Assembly: GCA_963555705.1 (NCBI GenBank)
Contig: OY743172.1
Coordinates: forward strand, 25,419,446 to 25,483,445
DNA length: 64,000 nt
From: Ligustrum vulgare
Taxonomy: Eukaryota > Streptophyta > Magnoliopsida > Lamiales > Oleaceae
Direction: 5' to 3'
The notes under the pieces are model-generated. The model did no database searches. It was given only the letters and a program-made list of their open reading frames with translations, and was not told the DNA's origin. Below, piece after piece: positions 23,901 to 31,905 of this stretch (position 1 is the stretch's first letter; each line of letters opens with the position of its first letter). The position numbers were made by a program, and so were the translations under genes.

Positions 23901-25227
23901 CTCTGTTTTTCCAACACATGATCACTTCTGTAATTTCTGTGTCAATAGATATGTTGATTTATTGTTGGGAGAATTTAAGCACTACAAAACAAGGCTTGCT
24001 CATGGAGGCATTCAAGAGGAGGTAATGACTAAATTCAATATTGATAGTTTCTGTCTGAAGTGATGACGAATCTCAGAAAATCATTTAGTTCAGTAAAATT
24101 TTTACCATTGCTGTTGCACAGGCTCCATGTGTGAATGATAGGGTGAAATACACTGGCAGTCACTGAACTTATATAGCAAACTGATATGGTGGTCACTAAA
24201 CTTTATTTTGTTTCAACGTGGTCACTGAGTCTGAACTTCACTTTTTATTTTACTTCAGTCACTGAATTAAATTCAGTTATTTTTTCTAATAGAATGGCTA
24301 ATGTGGAAGGCCTCCACATCAATGACACGTCATATTGTTGCTGCCACAGTAGATGGTTCTTAAGAAAAACTAATTAATTTCAGTTACTGATCAAACTTGA
24401 ATAGAAAATAAACTCTAATGACCATTTTGAAACAGAATAATGTTTTGACTAACATCACTCTTGTGAAATGGATTTTATCTTTAAGATTATGCAGTTAAAT
24501 TTTGAGAAGTGTGTTTACATTTTTGGCTTGGACTATATTAAGAATTTGGCTAAGTAGTGAAGTGAATGTTGAAGTGCTTCAATGACTTGGTAGTCGCGCC
24601 TCTAATCTCAGGTTCAAGACCTTCTCTTAGAATATGGACTTGAAAATGTCGCTGAAACTCTCATCGAGGGTCTATCAAGGGTGAGGAGATGTACTGATGA
24701 GGGAAGGGCTCTCATGTCGCTCGATCTTCAGGTTTCATTTAACTCATGCTCAACTGTTCCATTGTCCACATTGTTTTTAACCATTTGATTTACCCTAGTG
24801 TATCCTTCTCAGGTTTTAATCAACGGCCTAAAGCATTTTGTCTCAATTGACGTGAAACCAAAACTGCAGATGGTCGAAACTTTCATCAAGGTAAGAGATA
24901 AAATACATTTTGTTCTGGTAGTTTCATTGAAAAATTGCTTCATATATTTTCTACACTACCTTTTTTTTCCTTCCAACAGGCCTACTACCTTCCCGAAACC
25001 GAATACGTCCACTGGGCTCGTGATCATCCGGTATGAAAATGGATCTTCAATCGACATTTTTAAATTTTGTTTCATATATTAAATGCTTTGTTTTTTTATT
25101 ATTAAATTTGCAGGAATACAGTAAAAACCAAATTGTTGGGCTGATTAACCTTGTTGCAACAATGAAAGGTTGGAAAAGGAAAACAAGGTTGGAAGTGTTA
25201 GAAAAAATTGAATCAATCCTTTCGTAG
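2924..25227 (+). CDS. VPS50: Syndetin / VPS50 homologue, 3' 21 exons (5' end outside window)
   Basis: Syndetin is the specific subunit of the EARP tethering complex (with VPS51-53), which acts in endosome-to-surface recycling. Exons: 2924-2988, 3206-3295, 3594-3683, 3851-3937, 4246-4329, 14945-15064, 15546-15577, 15704-15836, 16104-16664, 17977-18518, 18595-18658, 18796-18898, 19077-19237, 20838-20960, 21575-21645, 22928-22990, 23949-24021, 24612-24731, 24813-24890, 24980-25030, 25114-25227. All junctions are GT-AG and keep phase, giving about 940 residues to TAG at 25225. The N-terminal part (MNLVRELEKDLKVANVICM onward) is the helical VPS50 core. The last exons match the syndetin C-terminal domain: EGRALMSLDLQ and ETFIKAYYLPE parallel animal syndetin EGRALMQLD and FVETYIKAYYLTE. 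Before that is a low-complexity acidic region (exons 10-11). No break was found. The introns hold a LINE, a hAT-like element and MITEs. VPS54 was considered first and rejected on the C-terminus. Confidence 0.93.
4771..4789. repeat. LINE target-site duplication, left copy
   Basis: The 19-bp sequence aatgattttaacttctttt is repeated exactly at 11805-11823, flanking the LINE. It sits immediately before the LINE 5' end on the left and immediately after its A-run on the right, as expected for target-primed reverse transcription. Confidence 0.9.
5252..5491 (+). pseudogene. LINE ORF1 N-terminal segment ending at in-frame TGA
   Basis: An ATG at 5252 opens a 79-codon frame that stops at TGA 5489-5491. 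The frame is the same as that of the downstream ORF1 (5525 minus 5252 is 273), and the intervening codons are otherwise open. The peptide (RYKVFVLSLSNDGG...FEIF-like, AAFWLTES) has the look of the N-terminal segment of plant LINE ORF1 proteins, in which a similar block precedes an IIVPAE-like motif; that motif occurs downstream in the main ORF. I infer one ancestral frame of 915 residues from 5252 to 7999, split by a point nonsense change. Confidence 0.6.
5525..7999 (+). CDS. LINE ORF1 protein (DUF4283-type nucleic-acid-binding)
   Basis: 824 codons from ATG 5525 to TGA 7997-7999. Plant LINE ORF1 proteins bind element RNA during retrotransposition. Residues of roughly 110-235 form a DUF4283-like region (SWKNQLDN, YSWIGIKGLPLDIWN, GGLIDVDRETLELTFLTHARLRLRG). 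The remainder is long, charged and poorly conserved, with acidic stretches around 500-600. I see no CCHC zinc knuckle, unlike many plant ORF1 proteins. The frame probably began earlier, at 5252, but a TGA at 5489 separates that part. It overlaps ORF2 by ATGA, compatible with termination-reinitiation. Confidence 0.8.
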   Translation: MKIFTLKNGLTRSIIVPAEEEMNGWRKLDEKLQNLLGRKRLVNQEVKPKPKSTLKVVSGDKSWVSVVKTKQIEEDKGLKGRQFLKNEEKENSRTWTKGVLIFRQNSNTHWGAIKYGLEKMMNKKYDFRTLYDDRALIWCHTEGDTKRLINIASLEIPAVATVSFLPWSWKNQLDNVKLDCRYSWIGIKGLPLDIWNVHVFRVIGSFCGGLIDVDRETLELTFLTHARLRLRGSKQGFIPESVQIPYGGSSITLRFFKINDRKYRFHGTGGQIQKGNKPIQQTATAPRRVYIPTRPEEKDDDMAIVRKERGNELVINQDLTSVCVDRGLEKFELQRGVSEEKDYKSAQVQEKSLGMEKHRQFPAYEEQIVSLNRIFARILQSLALGSPSAHLSKREGTQPSQKLSRDKLRISDNMNVLDVRIPNRAMNSMDRVYQRRKRIGPNNNLITKFRTARDGLRFGLAGFLNNNKLFITGAIFNSESDYFQNLEAGNEHISSISAILVDNLEDTEINEDREDQIMDYTELEEESMHNKEVAIQIDAETELQKHVDEGDLLETHGVHFEDTDEQEQSGGELYETEEDEGDNYNVWESVHNLFAQTTEAGKLYKDQGELKPRTQITEILTTSDNWNIVLNEPESGKPEFFSTSCHSTLQMSSTSPKSSLQSPKSGMCTSFHPNLVLSENFSHLGNDSAGTLDKRKLTKYASSFKLDGQPTNIKETQIDETDPGGTKLKLNDEKRKEEEVYNKGEGHLVEVEDKLTSILNKLNLTLVPLENQIKAKVSEKVGGLVNSRKCVKKGDRELKNLHCNINYEKRISTVIDTREVEGKR
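7996..11676 (+). CDS. LINE ORF2: endonuclease-reverse transcriptase, intact
   Basis: 1226 residues with no break. Residues 1-235 are an APE-type endonuclease: SWNVRG (N7), LQET (E36), GGDFN (D141, N143) and SDHCP (D224, H225). The reverse transcriptase follows: APGPDG near 454, IPKK, DFRPISL, FVKGRQ, KIDFEKAYDHVSW, GLRQGDPLSP, and the catalytic FADD near 687-690. After the thumb, a zf-RVT-type domain near 1060-1150 contains FCIMCKK...HLLIHC. This is the usual domain order and length for plant L1 elements. It nicks target DNA and primes reverse transcription of the element RNA. All catalytic residues I can check are present. Confidence 0.95.
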   Translation: MKIISWNVRGLGGRDKRKVVKDLLSKEKPDLVTLQETKKEKIEKKLIGSIWGCRFKEWAFLPSIGKSGGILVIWDSRVLRGKEVVLGNFSVSVFLEVIGGNEGWWFSGVYGPCRSRDREEFWVELAGLYGLCGRNWCVGGDFNVVRYPSEKLDGDKYTKSMRKFDQLIKDMGLKDLQLLKSEYTWSNMRHKLACSRIDRFLFSEDWESMFEEVRQEALVRVTSDHCPITLDTNRFKWGPSPFRFENMWLRHKNFSRNWKEWWDKGKIEGWAGFRFMGKLKLMKEELKKWNNEEFGDIRLEKNAIMNRIEEIDKEDIRQNIGDEEGVERRKLRRKLEELIIREEISWNQKVKVKGVKEWDNNSKMFHRIASGRKMNNLINKLEGRDGRILHREEEIENEIIDFFQELFNKKETTSNGIDGLEWASIDTGRRLKLEEPFQEEEIKNALFECDGDKAPGPDGFSMAALKEGWNVIKEDLMKVFNEFYVKGIVNAGVNETFITLIPKKLSSASIKDFRPISLVTSLYKIIAKVLSLRLKEVMEDTIDVSQCAFVKGRQSLDLVLIANETVEEYRANKKEGVVLKIDFEKAYDHVSWEFLDFVLERKGFGRRWREWIMGCLSSANFSVMINGKPRGKFGASRGLRQGDPLSPFLFILVGDALSRLINKACDMRILEGFQIGNNKVRVSHLQFADDSIFFLENNDESIDNLLGILEIFTRSAGLKINMAKSTIVGINVTEQRIEDIVEKVGCEKGNWPLNYLGLPLGGNPNTFPFWNPVVEKIARRLEGWHKVCLSRGGRLVLLQSVLGSIPTYFMSIFRMPWKVVKLIEKMMRDFFWEGRGEGFSDHLVKWEVVTKSKEKGGLGIGNLHLRNLALLGKWLWRFPFESNSLWHSIIISRYGLHSNGRDACMEINSTYRAPWKSITKVWNAFQVNTRFVVGKGDTIRFWLDKWMGDQTLQTLFPRLFRLSNNKHSAINGIISVTPNSTPTWNLGFLRNFNDRDIEEFTSLSILLEKITIDPLSLDKRIWTGHPSGSFSCKSFFDLLCQSPTDSNFPQFKFIWKGMIPTKVKVFAWLVSLGKVNTWDLLQLKRPGWFISPSFCIMCKKANETIDHLLIHCELAKQIWDRLLDLFGVWSVMPRRWADLIIIKWDFGDNKERKKEIWKMFVMAAVWMIWTERNKRIFDNAERTIEDIWENMIFLTGLWARAANIFTGLDDFLFRLHPKCSLNCSYG
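11805..11823. repeat. LINE target-site duplication, right copy
   Basis: Exact copy of 4771-4789, directly after the LINE A-run. The empty site would read ...gaagttc-duplication-ccctataagc.... Confidence 0.9.
12087..13421. mobile_element. Non-autonomous hAT-like element with nested MITE-like pieces (candidate)
   Basis: The ends are imperfect inverted repeats: agaggtatcaag on the left, and the complement of the right end reads gatagaggtgtaaatccgg. They are flanked by the direct repeat agctcat at 12080-12086 and 13422-13428, near the 8-bp size expected of hAT. Subterminal GC-rich text (gggtgagcc, cccgtgaacc; gggtcgaccacg) resembles other plant hAT derivatives. No transposase is visible. Inside are sequences resembling the gcctccgtttgg MITE family of this window (12527-12900 and 13023-13198). 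Confidence 0.45.
13023..13198. mobile_element. MITE of the gcctccgtttgg family
   Basis: Left end gcctccgttcggcgg pairs with the right end ccgccaaacactccct as an inverted repeat. The interior carries the recurring text ccaaaccactttttaatcacacac and tctctctccaa, also seen at 13987, 30604 and 58492. No coding capacity. Confidence 0.5.
13987..14143. mobile_element. MITE of the gcctccgtttgg family
   Basis: Starts gcctccgtttggtaac and ends ttaccgaacaaatgc, an imperfect terminal inverted repeat. The interior is the reverse orientation of the shared family text (ggtaaaaaagtagtggttgaaa, agtggtttgagaaa). It lies in the large VPS50 intron. Confidence 0.5.
16780..16907. repeat. Foldback repeat in VPS50 intron
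   Basis: Arms at 16780-16806 (tttcttttgctaaaatttta...) and 16880-16907 (...taaaattttagcaaaagaaa) are nearly perfect inverted copies of about 27 bp around a 73-bp loop. This fits a small MITE. No target duplication was identified. Confidence 0.6.
24130..24445. repeat. MITE-like repeat with recurring 'ggtcactgaactt' text in VPS50 intron
   Basis: Repeated short motifs (gtcactgaactt, ggtcactaaacttt, gtggtcactgag, tcagtcactgaatt, and taatgaccattttgaaacag near the right end) resemble the element at 54143-54367. Likely a related MITE. The boundaries are approximate and the terminal repeats are degenerate. Confidence 0.35.
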
Positions 25228-25952
25228 AGCCTGCCTGGATATAGGGCTGGGCTTCCCTCGATTTTTGTTCTGTTGTAAAGGCACACTTTTTATAGGAACT
25301 CTCACGAACTTGTATATTTATTCTATTTGTAATATAAATAATTTTCTTCCATAAAGGAATAAGATTATTTATTACCTACCTGAGTGAAGTGTTTAGAAGA
25401 GGTGTGGTCCATTGATCAACGTCTTGCGTTGCTGTCAATGGACGGTAAGATCCATTCGCATTAAACAGTAGATTCAGAATTTCATTACAACAATGCTGCA
25501 AGTACCGTGAGTTGTTCCGCACACTCATTACTCATACATAGGGGAGGGGTGAACTACTCATTTCATGAATCGTATTGCTCGTACATAAAAGTTTATCAAT
25601 TGAGTTACATATATATGATTTAGCAAATATTCATCAAATTATTCGTCACATCATTTTCAAAATCAACAATTACAAAGTTGCAAACACATCGATTGATAAC
25701 CCAATTTGGATACTGTTACGTACATATAGATTAATTCCTCATTTCACTCCCATGTGATCACTTTCATGTAATCGTGCGATACAACTTGCGGTACATTTTT
25801 CATTTTACTTTTAACCCACGTAGCCATATAGCCCTATTTTCTGGACACATGTTGTAACACGTGCCCACTTCTGGAACGCTCTACAACTGCAAGCTTCAAG
25901 AATTAATAGGGCACTTTCAGACGGATTCAGAGTGGGAAAATCCAAGAAAGAA

Positions 25953-26663
25953 ATGGCACCCAAGAAGCGTCCTGGTAAGATGGTGGAAACGGTGGTTACG
26001 TCCAAGAAAGTGGTGGAGGAAACCGTGAAAGTGGTTGTTACTCCGACGGAGAAAAAGGTGGTTTCTTACTCAACCAATGAGAGTGAAAATGTGGCGGTTT
26101 TCACTTCACCAGCAGAGAAAGAGCCTGCAACCAGGTCAGTTCCTCTTCAAGACGAAGACGAAGCAACGCCAAAGCAGCCGGCAGAAGGAGAAGAAGAAGA
26201 CGAGACACAACCAGCCTCACAGCCTGAAACCATCCCTCAGCCACCAAAACTTGAAACCTCACAAAAGGAGGAGGAAGAAAATAAGGAGAATGAGAAGAAA
26301 AGAAAATCCACACGAGTGAAAGAGCAAGGACAAAAGAAGAAGAAGAAGAAAAGAGGAAGAGCTGGTGGTGAAGGAGGTGAAGGGTACAAGAGATATATAT
26401 TTAGGGTAATGAAACAGGTTCACCCTGATATGGGGTTTTCATCAATGGCTATGACTGTCATCAACAATTTGATGTCGGACATGTTCGAGAGGATCGCCAA
26501 TGAGGCAGCAGGGCTGCTCAAGTTTAGTGGGCGGACGACCCTTTCGTCGAGGGAGATTCAAGGGGCAGTGAAGTTGGTATTGCCTGGAGAGCTTGGGAAA
26601 CATGCTATTGCCGAGGGGACTAAAGCTGTTACCAACTACATTTCAAGCACCTCTAAGCATTAA
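25953..26663 (+). CDS. H2B.8: Histone H2B variant, H2B.8 type (sperm-associated)
   Basis: Single-exon gene, 236 residues from ATG 25953. An in-frame GTG at 25932 is not a plausible start, and MAPKK matches H2B N-termini. Canonical plant H2B is about 145-150 residues. Here residues 1-143 are a long disordered, Glu/Pro/Lys-rich tail ([23 protein letters not shown]), and 144-232 are the histone fold ([41 protein letters not shown]). The length and tail layout match the angiosperm H2B.8 class, which compacts sperm chromatin through phase separation in Arabidopsis. The lysine that is ubiquitinated in canonical H2B (AVTK) is Asn228 here (AVTN), as I recall for Arabidopsis H2B.8. It follows VPS50 by 0.7 kb on the same strand. 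Expression in sperm is inferred from the family. Confidence 0.88.
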   Translation: MAPKKRPGKMVETVVTSKKVVEETVKVVVTPTEKKVVSYSTNESENVAVFTSPAEKEPATRSVPLQDEDEATPKQPAEGEEEDETQPASQPETIPQPPKLETSQKEEEENKENEKKRKSTRVKEQGQKKKKKKRGRAGGEGGEGYKRYIFRVMKQVHPDMGFSSMAMTVINNLMSDMFERIANEAAGLLKFSGRTTLSSREIQGAVKLVLPGELGKHAIAEGTKAVTNYISSTSKH

Positions 26664-27268
26664 TTAAATATATCTTAAGAACAGGGTTCGTGTTTTTTAA
26701 TATGGATTATGTAATGAAAAATGTTACTTTCCCACCCGAATTTTGACACACTAGGTGTTACTCCCTCATATAAGATATGTGGGCCCCTCTCATAATGAGC
26801 GATCCCACCCCCATGTGACGAAATGACATCCAGTGTGGCATCGGGTGTAGTACTTATGTAATAGTAATATTTGCCGTTATTTTTCTGTTTGCAGCGTAGT
26901 ACAAGTGCAACTGTCATGAGATTCGCACGTTCTCTTTTCTGTCGTGCTTAATTGCGAAGTGCTTATTTTGTTAGTTGATTGGCTTTGTTTGTAAAGTAAT
27001 GAGTATGCAAAATTTATTGGTTCTTTTCCACAAAACACCAAGTTCCCGAAGCATCTACTAGGTTCCGGAGCATTTATGGTGCCAGGACACTAATTTATAC
27101 CACCATGGTTGAAATGTTACGATATGTATCCAACATTTTAAATATTCTCACTAGTTCTGAAACAGTGGTGAGTTCGATAATTGATGATCATTTTAGAGAC
27201 CATATCATTCTCTTCTCCCCTGGCCTCTCTCTTTAGTGTCCCAATTTATGCCATTCATACAAAAAATA
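26664..27268. other. Intergenic sequence after H2B.8
   Basis: It holds the H2B.8 3' flank and then AT-rich sequence. I see no gene, no clear polyadenylation hexamer and no recognisable repeat before the LTR at 27269. Confidence 0.5.
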
Positions 27269-27789
27269 TGTAAAATGTTTTTGAAATTCAATAAATTCGG
27301 ACAATAATTTAAAACAATTGTGGAAAAAATGTATCGACGTCCAAATGATTTACTCGACTTGGTAATGATTGGGATCATTGGAAGCAATTTAATTAAGTAT
27401 TTGTTTATGTCTCACTTGTGATCAGGTCTATTTGTGTTGGCCTTTAATTAGTTATTTGTGACTTGGACTTGGTTATTATTTATTGGTCCATTTAAATTAA
27501 ATTTGGTCCATGTTGAATTTGTTGGTCTAGTTCATATATACTTGCTAGTTCTCTACTTGTACCTTGTGTCTTGAAACAATAGAGGTGAAAAGAAATGGGC
27601 AACCGACTTGGAGAGAGCATTGCTAGCTTCTTGATTTTCATCCCCCTAAGTGATATTGTTTGAAGAACCATTAATCCTATTATGGGTTAGAGCAAATTGT
27701 GGCAACCCAAGGAGTGTTTGGATCGAACCTTTGGTGAGTTTCGTGTTTGTTTTGCAAGGTAATTGAGCCTAGTTTGAGGTGTTTCAACA
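27269..27789 (+). repeat. 5' LTR of non-coding LTR element
   Basis: 521 bp, starting TGT and ending TTCAACA. It aligns along its length to 30023-30541 with many substitutions. The left boundary is the less certain one. Confidence 0.7.
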
Positions 27790-30022
27790 ATCCAGGATTC
27801 AACATGGCATCAGAGCTTAGTTGTGTGAAATCTGATAAAAAAGTGTTGGAAGAGATCTGAAAATCGGGCAGAATGCTGGACAGAAAACATTTTCTGAAAA
27901 GTTCGAGATTCAGACTTGCAACCCATCGAGCCAAAATATTGACCTGTAAAACAAAACAAAACAAGACAATATTCATGAACCTGGAGGTGAGATGAACCAG
28001 CATGAGGGATGACGTGCCGCTGGTGCAATAGCTTGTAAAGGCCATGTGCAGATGCTAATGACACACACGGGCGTGTGGATACGAATATGTTATTGGTCTG
28101 AAAAGATAGAATCTTCCTCTCATTAGGGTGGAGCTATTCGTGGCCTTAGCTTTCTGTTTCAAGAAATGTACTGAAAGTTTGGCAATTTTGATTGTTCGGT
28201 CGACGGGTGATACCTGTGTTGGTCCAAATTTCGGTGGATATTTTAAAGTGTACGGTGATGTCCCTAAAGTGACGATGTTCGCGTGTCTCTATTTTACAGA
28301 CTGACAAATTGGTCCTCTTTGTATCGTGTTCTATCTATTTTCGCATTTGGAAGTCATCGCAGTTATTGCGAAGGGGTAACCATTGTTTGTTGATCTAGGA
28401 ATTATCTGTTTAATTTGTACCATATATTTTGTATGTATTTGATAAAAAGACTTCAGTATAAATTTGATATATTGCGTTCTAGATGTTCTATTATCATTCA
28501 GAAATGCCCGTGACCTTAGGAAGTAGTTTTCTGTATCATTTGTGATGATGCTTTGCTTGTGGTTGTTGCAATGTTGCATATTGTGTTTGTTCATTTTTTG
28601 GATAAGATGACCTAGTGATTTTGTTTTTTGGAGCGTACGATGGTAAGGTTTTAGGTCTGAGTTGATGCGAAAGGTAAGATGTTATAATTGTGGTATTTTT
28701 GGATTTTATTATGGAGTTTGTTCTAATTGGGATAATAGAGGAAAATTTGAAGTGTTAGGAGACATGTGAGGGGAACGGTGCCATTGGATCTAAGTAAGAA
28801 TAGAATATGGCTTATTTAGAATAAATGCTAGTAGTTACTACATATGCATTTGTGTGAAATTCATTTTGCATGTTTGATTATTTAATTGGTACATTATTTT
28901 ATGTTGCGTTTCAATTTGCTTGATATGTGTTTTTGCATGAATTTATGTGTGATCTTTTTTAACGTATGTAATGTAATGTGTGTGCATGCATAGTGGTAGG
29001 GGTGCATTAGTAGTAAGTATGTATTTTGGTAGAGATGACAAAAAAATTCAACATGCCTCGAACTCGACGGGTACCCGACCCTAATGGGGGGAAAAACTTG
29101 CCTCTCTGACCCGGGGGGTTGGTTTGGCTGCCTCGCCCAGAATAATTATTTAGACAAAATATTATATTATAAGGAAAAAATGAAGAAAAGGCAAAAAATA
29201 AAAATAAAAAACAAGGTGGTAAATGGTGTGAATATCCAATCCATCCAACCTCGAAATTCACATGGTGGGTTTGTGTTTATCTTTTTTTTACCCCCGATTT
29301 GGTGCCATCCCAATATTTTGGTAATGTGTGAGATAAATGCATGGGAGTGCATTGGTGATATGTACAACAGATGTGGAGTGTGACATTTAAATCACGAATG
29401 AAGATTTGATTAAATGCTTGGAGTCCTCTATTTAGGAGAATCCTGATTGGTAAAGTGTAAGAGTAACACTTTGATGACTTCTATTAGGTGCAGAACCATT
29501 ATCCACTTGGGTTGAGAAATTGATAAAGGAACATCCCATGAACTTATGATCTATTGTGATTTGTTAGTTAAACATGAATTGTGATCGATCTAGTGAACAT
29601 GGTTGGCAACGTGTGTGATATGTGTTCTCGAGGTACTAGTTACACGGAATGAGATATGATGATTGTGGTGAGATTTTTTTCGTGTGGTCATTTATGAATT
29701 TTATTGTATATGTTGACTATTGTGTTCGATTAACTTGAGATTAGTCTTATGTACCTTACTGAACATGTTTTGAAAATATTGTGTATTATCATATGTTTGT
29801 ATCTTCATCGCATTTGTTATATGTTCTTGATTTATTACTTTGATTATTTATCTTTTACTTGATTGTTATTGACCTTAGCTTAATGGTGCAGACATGGTGT
29901 ATGTTTTAAGTTCGAGACACGAGGTAGGATATGTGATTCCAATTTTATTGCTCACCTTGATTAAACAAGAATAAACATTATGATGTTTGCTTGCTGGCTT
30001 TTTTTGTATCAAGGTGGAGATG

Positions 30023-30541
30023 TGTTGAATTTTTTATATCTAATAAATTCGATCGATGATGTTAAAACAATTGTGAAAAATGTATCGACGCATAAATGAA
30101 TAGCTCGATCCAATAACGACTTATGACCATTGAAAGTAACTTAATTAAGTAGTTACTCATTGCCCACTTGAGAGGCCTAATTGTGTTGGCTCTTTGTTGG
30201 TTGTTTGCGACTTTGTCATGATTGTTGTTTGTTGGCTCGTTTAAGTTAGACTTTGCCCATGTTGATTTGTTGACCTAGTCCACATGTATTCACTTGTTAT
30301 CTACCTGTGTCTCGTGTCTTGAAACAACATATGCGAAAAGAGAGAGCCACCAACTTGGAGAGACCATTGCTAGCTTCTTGATTTTCTTCCTACCTAAGTG
30401 ATATTATTTGAAAAACAATAAATCCTATTGTGGATTAGAGTAAATTGTGGCGATCAAATAGAGTATTGTTTGGGTCAAGCCTTTGATAAGTTTGGTGTTT
30501 CTTTTAGAAGGTAACCTGAGCCGATTTGAGGTGTTTCAACA
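30023..30541 (+). repeat. 3' LTR of non-coding LTR element
   Basis: 519 bp, TGTTGAA...TTCAACA, directly after a polypurine stretch. It is collinear with 27269-27789. Confidence 0.75.
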
Positions 30542-30603
30542 CCCTACCTCTATTCGGTTCGGTGGCTGAAGGTCACCGTTATTTTTGTGTTTTCTATGTA
30601 AGT

Positions 30604-30774
30604 ATCCGTTCGGTTAATCAATTAAAACAAAATTTTAATGGGCACAGTTTTTCATATCACTTTTTAACAACGCACATTTTTTTTGTTAATTTGTTTTTAA
30701 CCACATCATAGCTATAAAACTCCAAATAAATCACATTATAAATCGAATTCCTTGATTTGACAGTCGCCAAACGG
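30604..30774. mobile_element. MITE of the gcctccgtttgg family
   Basis: Left end atccgttcggttaa and right end cagtcgccaaacgga are inverted relatives of the family terminus. The interior has the shared text cactttttaacaacgcacatttttt and aaccacat. It lies between the LTR element and the Helitron. Confidence 0.4.
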
Positions 30775-31108
30775 AATTAAAAATGATTTGGAATAATAAG
30801 TGATTAATAGTTTGTTCGGCAACTTAAAGAATTGATTTTTTTTTTTTTTTTTTTGTATTTTTTAGGTAAAATATGTGGTTTAAGATTTGAAAGAGAAAAT
30901 ATGTTTAATTAAAAAATGATTTAAAATTTGTGTAAAAAAAATTAATCTATACTATATATAAAAATGAGAAAGTCTTGACCAAATTTTCCACCTTTTACTG
31001 TTCATTTTTTGACTTTTTTTTTCTTCATCATTTGAGTTTCAAATTTCAAACCATCTATCAATATTAAAAAAGTGGGATCCACCACATCTTTTGACCGACA
31101 TTTTGAGG

Positions 31109-31199
31109 AAAATGTCTCATTATCAAAATTCAAACTCAGGTTCTTCAGCTTTAGATTCTCTACTCTCTTTCCATCCATCACCGTTTTCACTACGGCCCG
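31109..31199 (+). pseudogene. Unidentified captured first-exon candidate
   Basis: An ATG at 31109 opens a Ser/Pro-rich frame (MSHYQNSNSGSSALDSLLSF...) that meets a strong donor (cc|gtaagt, near 31200). What follows reads like intron. It lies just inside the Helitron 5' end in the same orientation as the other captured fragments. I do not recognise the family, and it may be chance. Confidence 0.3.
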
Positions 31200-31554
31200 T
31201 AAGTTCCCCTACTTCTATTTCCATGCCGGCTCCGGTAAGCTCGCCTCCCGCTTTTGTACCAGCACCATTTTTCTTCATTTTTGCAACCTATTGCATTTAT
31301 TTCACTATTTTCGGGTTGAAGTATCTGGTACTGTTCATCGATGGACTGCAAATAGCTTACTGGTTACAGATTTCTGTGTTTCGTTGGGTTCTGGGTATTG
31401 GGCTCCGTTTCATTTACCTAGATTCATCTTTTTATCACGCTTATATTCACTTTGGAGTGGATTTCTTGAAGTTGCACCGATGTCACTGTTCAACCGGGTT
31501 TACAGTTCGGTATTCTTCTTCACTCAGTTTGTTGCTTGAGCTGAAATTGACGAA

Positions 31555-31559
31555 TTTAC
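31555..31559. repeat. Copia target-site duplication, left (tttac)
   Basis: The 5-bp tttac recurs at 36358-36362, exactly flanking the copia element. Confidence 0.85.
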
Positions 31560-31796
31560 TATTACATAATATACACAAAATCAAGTTTATTCCTTTCCTT
31601 GTATACTTTTATTTCTTCTCCTTGTATAGATTATTTCCATTCCATGTATAGGTTATTTTATTTCTTCTCCTTGTATAACTTATTTCCATTCCATGTATAG
31701 GCTATTTTCATTATTGTATAGTTTATTTTATTGCGACAAATACGTAGCATATTCATTGTAATATACAATTAATTCCAATCAATCTTTCTTGTATTA
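31560..31796 (+). repeat. 5' LTR of copia element (237 bp)
   Basis: Nearly identical to the 3' LTR except for a 49-bp internal tandem duplication of the tatttcttctccttgtata...ttattt block, and a few substitutions. Confidence 0.9.
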
Positions 31797-31808
31797 TGGT
31801 ATCAGAGC
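31797..31808 (+). other. Primer-binding site, initiator Met tRNA
   Basis: tggtatcagagc directly adjoins the 5' LTR, the standard position for first-strand priming in plant copia elements. Confidence 0.9.
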
Positions 31809-31905
31809 AATAAGCTCTCCAGCAGCTCATCCTTCTTCCTTCTCCAGAAGTTCTTGACAGTACCTTATATTTCTTCCAGCAACTTGATTCTTTCATTTCT
31901 TCACT

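Larger units (their letters stand above)
27269..30541 (+). mobile_element. Old non-coding LTR retrotransposon (LARD/TRIM-like)
   Basis: Two diverged direct repeats of about 520 bp (27269-27789 and 30023-30541) flank a 2.2-kb interior. Both contain aacaattgtg...tgtatcgacg near the start, cttgtgtcttgaaacaa / ctcgtgtcttgaaacaac, and gaggtgtttcaaca at the end. A primer-binding site (tggcatcagagc, 27805-27816), one mismatch from the initiator Met tRNA complement, lies 15 bp after the 5' LTR. A polypurine stretch (aaggtggagatg, 30011-30022) precedes the 3' LTR. No gag or pol is recognisable, and no target duplication remains, so it is an old non-autonomous copy. Confidence 0.75.

Noticed and set aside
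2924..25227. First read as VPS54
   Set aside because: The C-terminal EGRALM...FIKAYYLPE block is syndetin-specific.
25932..25952. Upstream extension of H2B.8 from a GTG
   Set aside because: Plant nuclear genes start at ATG; the ATG at 25953 gives a typical MAPKK start.
28331..29383. Small frames inside the 27269-30541 LTR element
   Set aside because: None shows gag, protease, integrase or RT motifs.
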